From Palsa-1439 sp050015495 (GTDB taxonomy: Bacteria; Verrucomicrobiota; Verrucomicrobiia; Palsa-1439): a DNA stretch of 64,000 nucleotides. The stretch covers positions 158,259-222,258 of the forward strand of contig JBEKBH010000003.1 in assembly GCA_050015495.1 (NCBI GenBank). Direction: 5' to 3'. Positions 34,435-43,168 of the stretch are shown piece after piece. The number at the start of each line of letters is the position of its first letter. Within the stretch, counting starts at the first letter, position 1. The translations under genes and the position numbers were made by a program. The notes below the pieces were generated by a model. It had not been told where the DNA came from. It did not search any database and saw only the letters and a program-made list of their open reading frames with translations.

Positions 34435-35069
34435 AGATTACCGTCCAGTGTTTCAGTTTCTTCCGTCAACTCACGGGCCAAAATGAATTACCCCTGGATT
34501 TGCCCGACAACGCCACGGTCTCCGATGCCCTCGCGCAGCTCCACGCAAGATTTCCGCGACTCAAGGAAGCGGACAAATCGACCTTGATCGCCATCGGCAT
34601 CGAATTCGCCAGCCGCACGACCAAACTCCGCGACGGCGATGTGCTGTCACTCATGCCGCCCTTGCAGGGCGGGGCGGGTCCGTCAACCGACGAATTGCTC
34701 CTCACCGATCAGCCAATCGACCGCGCCGAGGCCGAGCTCGGCAAATTCGGCGGCGATGTGGGCGGCGTCGTGACATTCTGGGGAGTCGTGCGCGATCGGG
34801 AAGACGGCAACCCAATTCACGCGCTGGAATACACGGCCTACCGCGAGATGGTCGAGCACCAGTTCCGCAAACTCCTCACCGAGACGCACGAAAAATGGCC
34901 TCTGAAACGCATTCGCATCGTCCACCGTCTCGGTGTCATTGCGGTCGGTGAGCCATCGTTGCTCGTGCGGGTGGAAGCGGCTCATCGCGGCGAGGCGTTC
35001 GCCGCCGCGCAATTCATCATCGACGAGTTGAAGCAGCGAGTGCCGATTTGGAAGCAGGTTGTTCCGTAA
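34431..35069 (+). CDS. MoaD-MoaE fusion (molybdopterin synthase)
   Basis: 212 residues from GTG. Residues about 1-82 form a MoaD beta-grasp domain ending LMPPLQGGAG, and about 88-212 form MoaE (DQPIDRAEAELGKFGGDVGGVVTFWGVVRD, then MVEHQFRKLL, IVHRLGVIAVGEPSLLVRVEAAHRGEAF, ending IDELKQRVPIWKQ). The MoaD Gly-Gly is therefore internal. Molybdopterin synthase needs a free C-terminal Gly thiocarboxylate, so cleavage after the Gly-Gly is expected, as reported for the MoaX fusion of mycobacteria. GTG start is coupled to hpt. No other moa genes are linked. Confidence 0.9.
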   Translation: MKITVQCFSFFRQLTGQNELPLDLPDNATVSDALAQLHARFPRLKEADKSTLIAIGIEFASRTTKLRDGDVLSLMPPLQGGAGPSTDELLLTDQPIDRAEAELGKFGGDVGGVVTFWGVVRDREDGNPIHALEYTAYREMVEHQFRKLLTETHEKWPLKRIRIVHRLGVIAVGEPSLLVRVEAAHRGEAFAAAQFIIDELKQRVPIWKQVVP

Positions 35070-35108
35070 TGCTCGCCTCGCTTCTATGATCTCGACGACG
35101 CAGTCCGT

Positions 35109-36110
35109 CTATCGCACGACGTTCTTGGCCGCGCCCGCCGCAAATGTCGCAATGTTCTCTGCCGTCGTGTCGAGGATGCGCTCTAGCGCTTCCTGGCTGT
35201 TGAACGCGTTGTGCGGCGTGAAGACCACATTGGGCTTCTTCAACACCACATGGTTCTGGATCGCCATCCGCAGTTTCTCGGGGTTCGTCGCGTCGCCGAG
35301 CAACGCGCTTTCCTCGTAAATCGCTTCCTCGCCCTCCAGCACGTCCAGTCCGGCACCCGCCAGGATGCCGTCGTCTAACGCCTTCAGCAGCGCGTCGGTG
35401 TTCACCAACCCACCCCGCGCAGTGTTGATCAGGATCGCGCCGCGCTTGATTTTGTGGATATTGTCCCGGTTGATCAGATGATGCGTGTGGCGATTGTACG
35501 GCGCGTGCAATGTGATGATGTCTGAGCGCCCGAGCAGGTCGTCCAATTCCGCGTACTCGAACCCCAGCACCTCCGCCCAGAAATTGTCCCGCTTGACGTC
35601 GAATGCCAGCACCTTCATCCCAAAGCCACGCGCAATCCGGATCACGTGCAGGCCGATCCGCCCCGCGCCAATGACGCCGATGGTCTTGTCCTTGAGGTCG
35701 AACCCGCGCAACCCCTCCAGGGAAAAGTTTCCCGCCCGCACGCGGACAAACGCCTCATGGACTTTCCTCGACAGCGCGAGAATCAACGCGAACGTGTGTT
35801 CCGCCACCGTGTTTTCACCGTAGAACGGCACATTGCACACCGTGATCCCGCGCCGCGCGCATTCGGCAATATCGATGTGATCGAAGCCCGTCGACCGCGT
35901 CGCAATCATCTTCAACTTCGGCAGCTTCGCCAACCGTTCCGCCGTCAACTTCGAGTAAATGAACGGCGATACGACCTCCGCATCCGCAATCTTGGTGAGG
36001 CCCTTGTCCTCAAGCACCCCGGGAAGCGCCACGATCTCATACGTCCCGCCCGCCCACCGCCGCAAATACGTCTCTTCCCAGGGCTGAAGTTCCAGAAAGG
36101 CAATCTTCAT
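35109..36110 (-). CDS. D-2-hydroxyacid dehydrogenase (D-lactate dehydrogenase-like)
   Basis: 333 residues. NAD-binding motif IGVIGAGRIGLHVIRIARGFG (about 145-165). Catalytic Arg in INTARGGLVNTDALLKAL and the ATRSTGFDHID region. The pattern LHAPYNRHTHHLINRDN and the final VVFTPHNAFNSQEAL (His) complete the family. It reduces 2-keto acids with NADH. The start overlaps the AsnC-like gene stop by 4 nt on the same strand. Sequence resembles the LdhA branch more than serine or glycerate dehydrogenases. Confidence 0.9.
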   Translation of the reverse strand: MKIAFLELQPWEETYLRRWAGGTYEIVALPGVLEDKGLTKIADAEVVSPFIYSKLTAERLAKLPKLKMIATRSTGFDHIDIAECARRGITVCNVPFYGENTVAEHTFALILALSRKVHEAFVRVRAGNFSLEGLRGFDLKDKTIGVIGAGRIGLHVIRIARGFGMKVLAFDVKRDNFWAEVLGFEYAELDDLLGRSDIITLHAPYNRHTHHLINRDNIHKIKRGAILINTARGGLVNTDALLKALDDGILAGAGLDVLEGEEAIYEESALLGDATNPEKLRMAIQNHVVLKKPNVVFTPHNAFNSQEALERILDTTAENIATFAAGAAKNVVR

Positions 36111-37237
36111 TTCGCCACCCCTTCAGAATGGAGGCCGACACTGCGACACCATTCCCTGTACGCGAGCGGCGAGATTTCACTTGGCTTGATCTCGCTTCGG
36201 CCGCCCCAGAAGAGGTTGGTGTAGGAAACGGAGATGCCCGCCTCCTTCAAATGCGCATCCATCGCGGCTTTGTGGGCGAGGAGCACCTGTTTGTCGGTCC
36301 CGTGCGCCACTCCCATGACATTGACGTTGTGAAATTCGGGTCCACCCTCACGCCAGTAGGCGTGTGTCATAATATGATGCCGGCCCACCTCGCGCCCCGC
36401 GTCAATCTCGCGCCCGCGCGGCACCGCCCAATGAAACAGCGCGTTGTAGCGCGTTACCTGTTCGCCATTGGCGACGGGCTTGACGTGCTCCAGAAATGTC
36501 GAGAAACGTCCAATGATCTTGCGCCGATTCAACCCGGCGGCAACGTCGAGGAATTGTTCGAGCGGGAGCCCGGCTTCCGTTGCTCGCGCCGCCCAGATAT
36601 CCGGCGTGAGTTCCTCGGGAGCAAATTCGCGTTTCAGCGCGATCAGCACGCGCCATTCCGTGTCGTCGAGTTCCGTCACCGAAACGTCCATCACGTCGGC
36701 CAGCACGTCCGCGCGGCTGCCGGGTTCGAGTCCGCGCCGTCTCACGTGGCCGACCCCGAGCGCAAACAGCTTTTTCGCCGGCAGGAGAATGAATTTTTCG
36801 GCGCCGGTCTGCTGACAGAGAAACTCGCAGTGCCGGGTCATCGAGAATCCCTGCGGCACTTTCAGGGTTGTCCATAACCGGTATTTCGAGCCGACGGTGG
36901 CCGTGTCCGTCGTGCGAATCACCACGTGCCCGCTGAATGGGTCGCGCTGGAACATGTAGTCGAACGCGGCCTCAAGCTTGTCCTCGGGCACCTGCCACGC
37001 CACAAGCGCGCCCTGCGCGAGATTCGTCGCCAGCAGCGTCTGCCGCACCCGCCGAATCGTGCCGCCGCGCAGCATCGCCCGAATCCGCTCGATGACCACC
37101 GGCATCTCGACGCTCGATTGCCGCGCAATCTCGCCCAGCGGGTCGCGTTGAAACCCCTGCAATTGGTCCTCGGACACGGCGAGGATCTTCGCGTTGATCG
37201 GATCAGTCGTTGAGATCGGAACGTCGGCCAGCTTCAT
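36107..37237 (-). CDS. Two-domain Lrp/AsnC-type protein, siroheme-decarboxylase-like
   Basis: 376 residues. Two tandem units are visible: an early winged helix (DPLGEIARQSSVEMPVVIERIRAMLRGGTIRRVRQTL) and a second helix-turn-helix near 210-250, each followed by an RAM-like segment. The second contains TRYNALFHWAVPRGREID and HHIMTHAYWREGGPEFHNVNVMGVAHG, the histidine-containing pattern of the AhbA/AhbB/NirD-like siroheme decarboxylase group. It could be a fused AhbA-AhbB-like heme pathway enzyme or a plain regulator. Its neighbours (dehydrogenase, DUF4202, Rieske protein) do not decide. Confidence 0.6.
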   Translation of the reverse strand: MKLADVPISTTDPINAKILAVSEDQLQGFQRDPLGEIARQSSVEMPVVIERIRAMLRGGTIRRVRQTLLATNLAQGALVAWQVPEDKLEAAFDYMFQRDPFSGHVVIRTTDTATVGSKYRLWTTLKVPQGFSMTRHCEFLCQQTGAEKFILLPAKKLFALGVGHVRRRGLEPGSRADVLADVMDVSVTELDDTEWRVLIALKREFAPEELTPDIWAARATEAGLPLEQFLDVAAGLNRRKIIGRFSTFLEHVKPVANGEQVTRYNALFHWAVPRGREIDAGREVGRHHIMTHAYWREGGPEFHNVNVMGVAHGTDKQVLLAHKAAMDAHLKEAGISVSYTNLFWGGRSEIKPSEISPLAYREWCRSVGLHSEGVAK

Positions 37238-37289
37238 AAATCTGTTCCGCGAATGCCCTTCAGTTCGTCACCGCGTCCAGCATGACAAA

Positions 37290-37856
37290 TCACGGGGACG
37301 GTTGCAATGCCTTCTCGACCAGTGCCCGGCATTCGGGCGACATTGGAATCGTCAGGGCAATCTGTTGCGCTTGCGGGGTCATCTTCCGCCACGACTTCTG
37401 CAAAATGCCGATCATCTTCTCGTCGCCCGTCTTGGCCGTCGTCTCGGCAAATTGCGTCTCCAGAAACACCAGGCACAACGCGTCTTCGAGCACGCGTCCA
37501 TCCGGCACGCGCGGGAAATTCCGTTTGCGGATCAAATCCTGCACGCGCGACACCGTGGCCTGATCGTAGCCGGCTTCGCGCAGGATCTCCCCGGCCTTCT
37601 GCGCGTGAAGCTGTTTCAAATCTTCCCGCCACTTGAGATAGCCGATTCGCCCGGCTGGGTACGATTCGCGCGGAATCATCCATCGGCAGACGTGCTGTGC
37701 GCGCGCGGCGAGACGCAGTTCTTCGGACGCATCCGGCGCGAGCCGCTCGACCCACCCGCTCAGTCGCTCCGCGTACGGCAGCTCGATGCCGCGCGGGTCC
37801 TGCGCATTCGCCGCGTCGATGCGGGCAATCGCGTCTTGAAAGCGGCTGGAATTCAT
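37290..37856 (-). CDS. DUF4202-domain protein
   Basis: 188 residues starting MNSSRFQDAIARIDAANAQDP. The DUF4202 pattern continues: LAARAQHVCRWMIPRESYPAGRIGYLKWREDLKQLHAQ, then FPRVPDGRVLEDALCLVFLETQF. A conserved H-x-x-R-W and W-R-x-x-L-K core lies in a helical domain. Function is unknown. A longer ORF to 38285 overlaps the divergent Rieske gene and is rejected. It runs in the same direction as the AsnC-like gene, about 50 nt apart. Confidence 0.85.
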   Translation of the reverse strand: MNSSRFQDAIARIDAANAQDPRGIELPYAERLSGWVERLAPDASEELRLAARAQHVCRWMIPRESYPAGRIGYLKWREDLKQLHAQKAGEILREAGYDQATVSRVQDLIRKRNFPRVPDGRVLEDALCLVFLETQFAETTAKTGDEKMIGILQKSWRKMTPQAQQIALTIPMSPECRALVEKALQPSP

Positions 37857-37895
37857 GCAACAAGAATAGATGTTTCGGGAGGAGAACACAAATAA

Positions 37896-38210
37896 ATGAG
37901 TGAATTGACCAAAGTGGCCGAAGTTGGTGACCTGCAGCCGGGCGAGTGCAAGACCGTAAGTGTCGGGGAACGCGAGCTGGCGCTCTTCAATGTGGGTGGG
38001 AAATTCTACGCGACCGACAATGTCTGCCCGCACCGCGGCGGACCGCTGGGCGAGGGGACGCTCGACGGCAATGTAGTCACCTGTCCCTGGCACGGTTGGC
38101 GGTTCGATGTGTGCACGGGGCAAAACCCCATGATTCCTACGGCGAAGGTCGAGACGTTCGAGTGCGTGGTCGAAGGCAACGATGTAAAGGTGAAACTCCA
38201 TGGCGCTTAA
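37896..38210 (+). CDS. Rieske [2Fe-2S] protein (NirD-like small ferredoxin)
   Basis: 104 residues, a single Rieske domain. Cluster ligands are in CPHRGGPLGEG (about 47-57) and CPWHGWRFDV (about 69-78), each Cys-x-His. The layout matches the NirD / biphenyl-dioxygenase-ferredoxin type. No large nitrite reductase or dioxygenase is linked, so it may serve as a general electron carrier. Divergent from the DUF4202 gene, 39 nt apart; it overlaps the next gene by 11 nt. Confidence 0.9.
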   Translation: MSELTKVAEVGDLQPGECKTVSVGERELALFNVGGKFYATDNVCPHRGGPLGEGTLDGNVVTCPWHGWRFDVCTGQNPMIPTAKVETFECVVEGNDVKVKLHGA

Positions 38211-38481
38211 ATCATCCTGGGAACTCGCGCTCGAACGCACCGGTGGCAAGTCCTCCGCGAAATTGACGAACGAGCAGAAGGCCAAACTCGCTGAGATCGA
38301 CCGCGTTTACACCGCGAAGATTGCCGAGCGCGAATTGGAGTTGAAACCGAAGATCGCCGCCGCCAATGCCGCCGGGAAACCCGAGGACGCGCAGAAGCTC
38401 GACGAAATCCTCCGCAACGAGATTGCCAAGTTTCGCGCCAAACTCGAAGGCGAGAAAGAGAAGGTCCGTCAGGGCAAGTGA
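38200..38481 (+). CDS. Small charged coiled-coil protein
   Basis: 93 residues, nearly all Lys, Glu, Ala and Leu, with a heptad-like helix (about 22-90). Overlaps both neighbours, so it is translationally coupled to the Rieske gene and the QueC-like gene. No recognised family; similar small Ala/Lys/Glu-rich proteins occur in many bacteria without assigned roles. Confidence 0.6.
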   Translation: MALKSSWELALERTGGKSSAKLTNEQKAKLAEIDRVYTAKIAERELELKPKIAAANAAGKPEDAQKLDEILRNEIAKFRAKLEGEKEKVRQGK

Positions 38482-39140
38482 AGCGCACCGTCTGCGCGTT
38501 GGTCAGTGGCGGCCTCGACAGTTGCGTGATGCTCGCTTCGTTGGCGCGCCAGTATCGCGCGGTCTATCCGGTCTTCATCCGTCAGGACCTCGCCTGGGAA
38601 TCCGCCGAACTTTATTCGCTCCGACGGTATCTCCGGTCCGCCCGCATTCGCCATGAACCGTTGACCGTTCTCCATTTGCCCGCGAATGATCTCTACGGTT
38701 CGCATTGGAGCACGACCGGTCGGCGCGTACCCGGCGCGAAGACTCCCGACAAAGCCGTCTACCTTCCCGGTCGCAACCTGATGTTGCTTTCCAAGGCGGC
38801 GGTGTTCTGTGTGCTCCACAAAATCGACACCATCGCCGTCGGCTCACTCGGCCACAACCCGTTCCCCGACGCCACGCCCAAATTCTTCCGCGATTTCGCC
38901 ACCGCCGCCGGCGAGGCTCTCGGCCTCCGCATCAAGGTCATCGCCCCATTCCGCGCGCTCACAAAAGAGAAGGTCGTCCGCCGCGGTCTTCGCCTCAAAC
39001 TGCCGCTCCATCTCAGTTTTTCGTGCATCGCCCCCCGTCGTGGCCTCCACTGTGGCCACTGCAACAAATGCGCCGAGCGACAAAAGGCATTTTGCGCTGT
39101 CGGTATGGAGGATTTGACCCGGTATGCAACGACTCATTGA
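38478..39140 (+). CDS. QueC-like 7-cyano-7-deazaguanine synthase family protein
   Basis: 220 residues, GTG start overlapping the previous stop. The PP-loop ATPase motif VSGGLDSCVML (about 9-19) is present, as is the four-cysteine zinc motif C...CGHCNKCAERQKAF near the C-terminus (about 181-206). QueC makes preQ0, the queuosine/7-deazaguanine precursor. No QueD, QueE or QueF lies in the window, and the sequence HWSTTGRRVPGAKTPDKAVYLPGRN is somewhat divergent, so a related PP-loop function is possible. Confidence 0.82.
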   Translation: MKRTVCALVSGGLDSCVMLASLARQYRAVYPVFIRQDLAWESAELYSLRRYLRSARIRHEPLTVLHLPANDLYGSHWSTTGRRVPGAKTPDKAVYLPGRNLMLLSKAAVFCVLHKIDTIAVGSLGHNPFPDATPKFFRDFATAAGEALGLRIKVIAPFRALTKEKVVRRGLRLKLPLHLSFSCIAPRRGLHCGHCNKCAERQKAFCAVGMEDLTRYATTH

Positions 39141-39753
39141 CGGCGTGCACAAGTTTCGCCGGGAAGAATTCGGCCGCTACCGCGAGCTCTTCGCCCGGCT
39201 GTCCCGCGAGGGACAGAACCCGCACACGCTGTTCATCACCTGCTCCGACTCGCGCGTGCTGGCCGAGTTGGTGACGCAAAGCCAGCCCGGCGATCTGTTC
39301 GTGGTCAAGAATATCGGCAACATCGTGCCGCCCGCCGCCGTCACCGGCAGCACCAACTCGACCGCCGCCGCCATCGAGTTTGCCGTTCACATTCTGGGCG
39401 TGGGCGACGTCGTCGTGTGCGGTCACACCCAATGCGGCGCGATGACCGCTCTGTTGGACGGCTTGCCGGACGCGTCGGCCATGCCTCATACGGCAGCGTG
39501 GCTCGAAGTCGCCGCGCCCGTCCGCGAAATCGTCCGACGCGATTACGGACATTTGGGCGCGGCAGCCCGCGTGACGGCCGCCGCAGAAGAGAATGTGCTG
39601 TTGGCGCTGGAGAATCTGCGCGGTTATCCCGGTATTGCCGACCGCCTGAACGTGGGCGATCTTCGCCTGCACGGCTGGTGTTTCAAGATCGACACGGCGG
39701 AGATGTTTGCCTACGAACCAGGCATTGGTCAGTTTCAACCGCTTGTGGTATAA
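39124..39753 (+). CDS. Beta-class carbonic anhydrase
   Basis: 209 residues. Zinc ligands in FITCSDSRVLAELV (Cys and Asp-Ser-Arg) and VVCGHTQCGAM (His and Cys), with the PPAAVTGSTNSTAAAIEFAV helix between them. It interconverts CO2 and bicarbonate. The start lies 17 nt inside the preceding gene; the stop is 8 nt before ubiD. The coupling with a decarboxylase gene downstream could be functional (CO2 handling) but is not proven. Confidence 0.93.
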   Translation: MQRLIDGVHKFRREEFGRYRELFARLSREGQNPHTLFITCSDSRVLAELVTQSQPGDLFVVKNIGNIVPPAAVTGSTNSTAAAIEFAVHILGVGDVVVCGHTQCGAMTALLDGLPDASAMPHTAAWLEVAAPVREIVRRDYGHLGAAARVTAAAEENVLLALENLRGYPGIADRLNVGDLRLHGWCFKIDTAEMFAYEPGIGQFQPLVV

Positions 39754-39761
39754 GCACGGCC

Positions 39762-41294
39762 ATGGCCTACGATTCCTTGCGCGATTTTGTGCGGAAGCTG
39801 GAAGCCGCGGGCGAACTGAAGCGGATTTCCGTCGAGGTCGATCCGGTCCTGGAAATCACGGAAATCGCGGATCGCGAGATGAAGCTGCCCAACGGCGGCC
39901 AAGCGTTGCTCTTCGAGAAATGCAAAGGCTCACCATTTCCGCTGCTCATCAACGGCTACGGCTCGACGAAACGCATGGCGATGGCGCTCGGGGTGAACGA
40001 CGTCGAAGACATCGCCCGCGAACTCGAGGGCTTACTCAAAGCCAAGCCGCCGACCTCGTTCAAGGACGCCATCGCATTGCTCGGAACGGCCTTCGAGTTG
40101 CGCCACGCGAAACCCAAGAGCGTCAAGTCCGGTCCGTGCAAGGAAATCGTGACTAACGCCGGTGCCAGCAAGAAGAGAGGAACAGGGATCGTCGCTTCTC
40201 CGACGTTGATACCGAAGAGTGCGATGGGCCGTCCGCCAGCAGACATCGACCTTTTCGATCTCCCGGTCCAGAAATGCTGGCCGCAGGATGCGGGGCGATT
40301 CGTCTGTATGCCATTGGTGATCACGCGTGATCCCGACAACGGCTCGCGCAACGTCGGCACGTACCGCATGCAGGTGATCGATGAGCGGACGACGTTCATG
40401 CACTGGCAACTGCACAAGACCGGCGCGCGTCACTGGCGGCGGTACATGGAATTGAAACAGCGCATGCCCGTGGCCGTGGCGCTCGGGGGCGACCCGGTGT
40501 ACGCGTTCGCCGCAACGGCGCCGCTGCCCGACGGCATCGACGAGATGATGCTCGCGGGGTACCTCCGCAAGAAATCCGTCGAGATGGTGAAATGCGACAC
40601 GAACGATCTCGAAGTGCCGGCGGATTGCGATTTCGTGCTGGAGGGCTACGTCGAGCCGGAGGAAAAACTCGATCTGGAAGGCCCATTCGGGGATCACACG
40701 GGTTACTACACGCTGCCCGAACCGTATCCGAAGTTTCACATCGAACGGATCACGCATCGGCGCGACGCGGTGTATCCGAGCACGATCGTCGGCGTGCCGC
40801 CGATGGAAGATTTCTACATGGGCACCGCCAGCGTGCGGATTTTCCTGCCCGTCTTCAAAACCAACTTCAACGAAATCGTCGACATGGCGCTGCCCGCCGA
40901 GGGCGCGTTCCACAATCTCGTCATCGTCTCGATCAAGAAACAATTCCCGTATCACGCGATGAAGGTGATGCACGGACTGTGGGGCATGGGACAGATGATG
41001 TTCACAAAAATCATCGTTGTGGTCGACGCCGATGTAAACGTGCACGACACGAGCGAGGTGTTGTTCCGTCTCACTGCGAACATCGATCCCGAGCGCGACA
41101 TCATTTTCACCAAGGGTCCGGCCGACGTGCTCGATCATGCCACGCCCGTCATGGGCTTTGGCAGCAAGGTCGGCATCGACGCCACGCACAAACTCAAAGG
41201 CGAAGCCAACACGCGTCCCTGGCCGCCCATCCTCCGTATGGATGACGCCGTCAAGAAGCGCGTGGACGATTTGTTGCGCCATGCCACGCGCTGA
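39762..41294 (+). CDS. ubiD: UbiD-family decarboxylase
   Basis: 510 residues. Family landmarks: DSLRDFVRKLEAAGELKRISVEVDPVLEITEIADR, KGSPFPLLINGYGSTKRMAMALGV, then MPLVITRDPDNGSRNVGTYRMQV (prFMN/metal site), and the EGPFGDHTGYYTLPEPYPKFHI element with catalytic acids. UbiD enzymes use prenylated FMN to decarboxylate 4-hydroxy-3-polyprenylbenzoate or related acids. No ubiX is in the window. The start was set at the ATG with GAAGTTG-free spacing 8 nt after the carbonic anhydrase stop; the longer ORF from 39417 is a shadow. Confidence 0.92.
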   Translation: MAYDSLRDFVRKLEAAGELKRISVEVDPVLEITEIADREMKLPNGGQALLFEKCKGSPFPLLINGYGSTKRMAMALGVNDVEDIARELEGLLKAKPPTSFKDAIALLGTAFELRHAKPKSVKSGPCKEIVTNAGASKKRGTGIVASPTLIPKSAMGRPPADIDLFDLPVQKCWPQDAGRFVCMPLVITRDPDNGSRNVGTYRMQVIDERTTFMHWQLHKTGARHWRRYMELKQRMPVAVALGGDPVYAFAATAPLPDGIDEMMLAGYLRKKSVEMVKCDTNDLEVPADCDFVLEGYVEPEEKLDLEGPFGDHTGYYTLPEPYPKFHIERITHRRDAVYPSTIVGVPPMEDFYMGTASVRIFLPVFKTNFNEIVDMALPAEGAFHNLVIVSIKKQFPYHAMKVMHGLWGMGQMMFTKIIVVVDADVNVHDTSEVLFRLTANIDPERDIIFTKGPADVLDHATPVMGFGSKVGIDATHKLKGEANTRPWPPILRMDDAVKKRVDDLLRHATR

Positions 41295-41583
41295 CGAGCC
41301 TTTCATTTGCCCGAATTGCGGCGCCGAAGTTCCCGCAAAGGCCCCGGCGTGCCCGGAGTGTGGCGCCGATGAGAAAACGGGCTGGTCGGACGATACAATC
41401 TATGACGGTACCGGCATCGAAGACGCGGACGAATTCAAGTACGAGGACTGGAAACGCCGCGAGGTGGATGGCCGTGGCCCGCGGCGAACCCGCAAGCAGT
41501 GGTTTTGGTGGGTAGTGGCGGTATTGATTCTGGCGTGGTTGGTGTGGCTGGTCGTTGCGCGGCTATGGTGTGCTGTCCCGTAG
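41281..41583 (+). CDS. Small zinc-ribbon membrane protein
   Basis: 100 residues, overlapping the ubiD stop by 14 nt. An N-terminal zinc ribbon (FICPNCGAEVPAKAPACPECGADEKTG) is followed by an acidic linker and one C-terminal membrane helix (WFWWVVAVLILAWLVWLVVARLW). It overlaps the glycosyltransferase start. Function unknown; commonly seen as a tail-anchored zinc-ribbon protein. Confidence 0.75.
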   Translation: MPRADEPFICPNCGAEVPAKAPACPECGADEKTGWSDDTIYDGTGIEDADEFKYEDWKRREVDGRGPRRTRKQWFWWVVAVLILAWLVWLVVARLWCAVP

Positions 41584-43099
41584 GCGGTTATTCGCTTTGA
41601 AAACCGGGTTCGCCATCTGGAAGATCGACGACCGACGCTCGGCAGCGTTGCTAAGCATCGTACTTCTGGCGGCACTCGGGCTTCGATTGTTCCATCTCCA
41701 GCAGCGCGTGCTGTGGTTCGACGAAGCCAATTCCCTGCTGATTGCCCGAGCGGGCCCCGCCCAGATCATTGATGCGGTTCGCGATGATACCCACAGCCCG
41801 TTCTATTACCTGATCCTGCATTACTGGCGATTTGTGGCCGGCGGCGAGGCAGGAGCGCGGTTGCTTTCCGTGCTCGCTGGGGTCGCAACGGTTGCAGTGG
41901 TCTATTCGATCGGCTGCGCCCTTGCAGGACGTGGGGCTGGATTGTTGGCTGCGGCATTTCTGGCCGTGTGTCCGCTCCATGTCTGGTACTCCCAGGAAAT
42001 CAGGATGTACGCGCTGCAGACGTTGCTGGCGGCGCTGTCGTTTCTATTCATGTTATGGGCGTTGCGGCGGCAACGAGGTGTGCTTTGGGCGGGCTATTCG
42101 GTGTTCACCGCACTGAGTGTGTACGCGCAGTACGCTTCGCTTTATGCCATCGTTGCCCAGAATGTCTTTATGGTGATCTATTATTGGCGGGATCGCCAGA
42201 AACCACGTCACTGGCTCGTGTCGCAATGCGTGGTCCTGCTCCTGTTGGCTCCCTGGCTGCCTGCGTTCGTCTCCCAAACGAAGATGGCGATGGGCAGTTC
42301 GTGGCTGGGGCCGCTGGAGTTCGGCCGGATACTGGCCTTCTTCTCGCTCTTCAGTGGCGCGTATCTCGGAGACACGCACGGGCGCTCTGTATCCGCGACG
42401 ATCACGATTGTGGCGTTGATCGTTCCGGCGGTGATTCTCTGGTGCCGTCGCGAGTCTCGTCAAACGTCCGTACTACTTGCTCTCTGGTTCGTTGTGCCGG
42501 TGGTCCTTCTGGTATTGCAGTCGTTGAATCAAAACCGCTTTCTGCCGCGGGTGCTGTTGTGCACGACTCCGCCATTCGCCTTGTTGCTCGGGTGCGCCGT
42601 GACCCGGCCGGGCAAAATGGCCGCCCGCACCGTTCTGGCTCTCACAGGAATCGCCCTCCTGGCTGCGAATCTCTACGCCTTGCGGAATTACTATTTTTTG
42701 GAGAATCGGTGGGTGAAATCCGATTTGCGCGATGCCGCCGGCAAGCTCACGAAAGAATTTCGAGCGGGTGACATCGTTGTCCACATAACAGAATCCTCGT
42801 TCCGGCCGTTTCAATACTACCTCGGGGATGGAGTCGGGCAGGGTATGATCGACCCGCCCGTGTACCAGCCGCATTTGTTTCCTGTGACGGGGGACGGTCG
42901 GTTGCCACCATCCACCAGCGGCATCCGTCGCATCTGGCTGGTTCTGTATCCGGACCAATTCCATCCCGACCTCGCGCAAACGACCCGCGAGTGGATGAAT
43001 CACCATCAGCATTTCGTCCAAACGCTCTACGACTCCGGCAGCGTTTTCGTTGGCCTTTACGAGTGCCAGGGCCCGCAATTGGCGCCGACCGCGAAGTAA
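41570..43099 (+). CDS. GT39-type (ArnT/PMT-like) membrane glycosyltransferase
   Basis: 509 residues from GTG; TTG at 41555 is the other start. The first transmembrane helix is followed by a catalytic loop with LWFDEANSLLIAR and DDTHSPFYYLILHYWRF (Asp-Glu and Asp residues of GT-C enzymes). Around ten more hydrophobic segments follow, then a periplasmic C-terminal domain. Such enzymes transfer sugars from polyprenyl phosphate to lipids or proteins. No other polysaccharide genes are linked. Confidence 0.82.
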   Translation: MLSRRRLFALKTGFAIWKIDDRRSAALLSIVLLAALGLRLFHLQQRVLWFDEANSLLIARAGPAQIIDAVRDDTHSPFYYLILHYWRFVAGGEAGARLLSVLAGVATVAVVYSIGCALAGRGAGLLAAAFLAVCPLHVWYSQEIRMYALQTLLAALSFLFMLWALRRQRGVLWAGYSVFTALSVYAQYASLYAIVAQNVFMVIYYWRDRQKPRHWLVSQCVVLLLLAPWLPAFVSQTKMAMGSSWLGPLEFGRILAFFSLFSGAYLGDTHGRSVSATITIVALIVPAVILWCRRESRQTSVLLALWFVVPVVLLVLQSLNQNRFLPRVLLCTTPPFALLLGCAVTRPGKMAARTVLALTGIALLAANLYALRNYYFLENRWVKSDLRDAAGKLTKEFRAGDIVVHITESSFRPFQYYLGDGVGQGMIDPPVYQPHLFPVTGDGRLPPSTSGIRRIWLVLYPDQFHPDLAQTTREWMNHHQHFVQTLYDSGSVFVGLYECQGPQLAPTAK

Positions 43100-43168
43100 A
43101 TTTCCCAGATGTCTTGATTGCCATCGCCGTCGCACTTAGAGTGGCGGGAGCGAGGCGCGACAGTTTTG

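Noticed and set aside
37290..38285. 331-codon version of the DUF4202 gene
   Set aside because: The N-terminal extension overlaps the divergent Rieske gene completely; the ATG at 37856 starts exactly at the family N-terminus.
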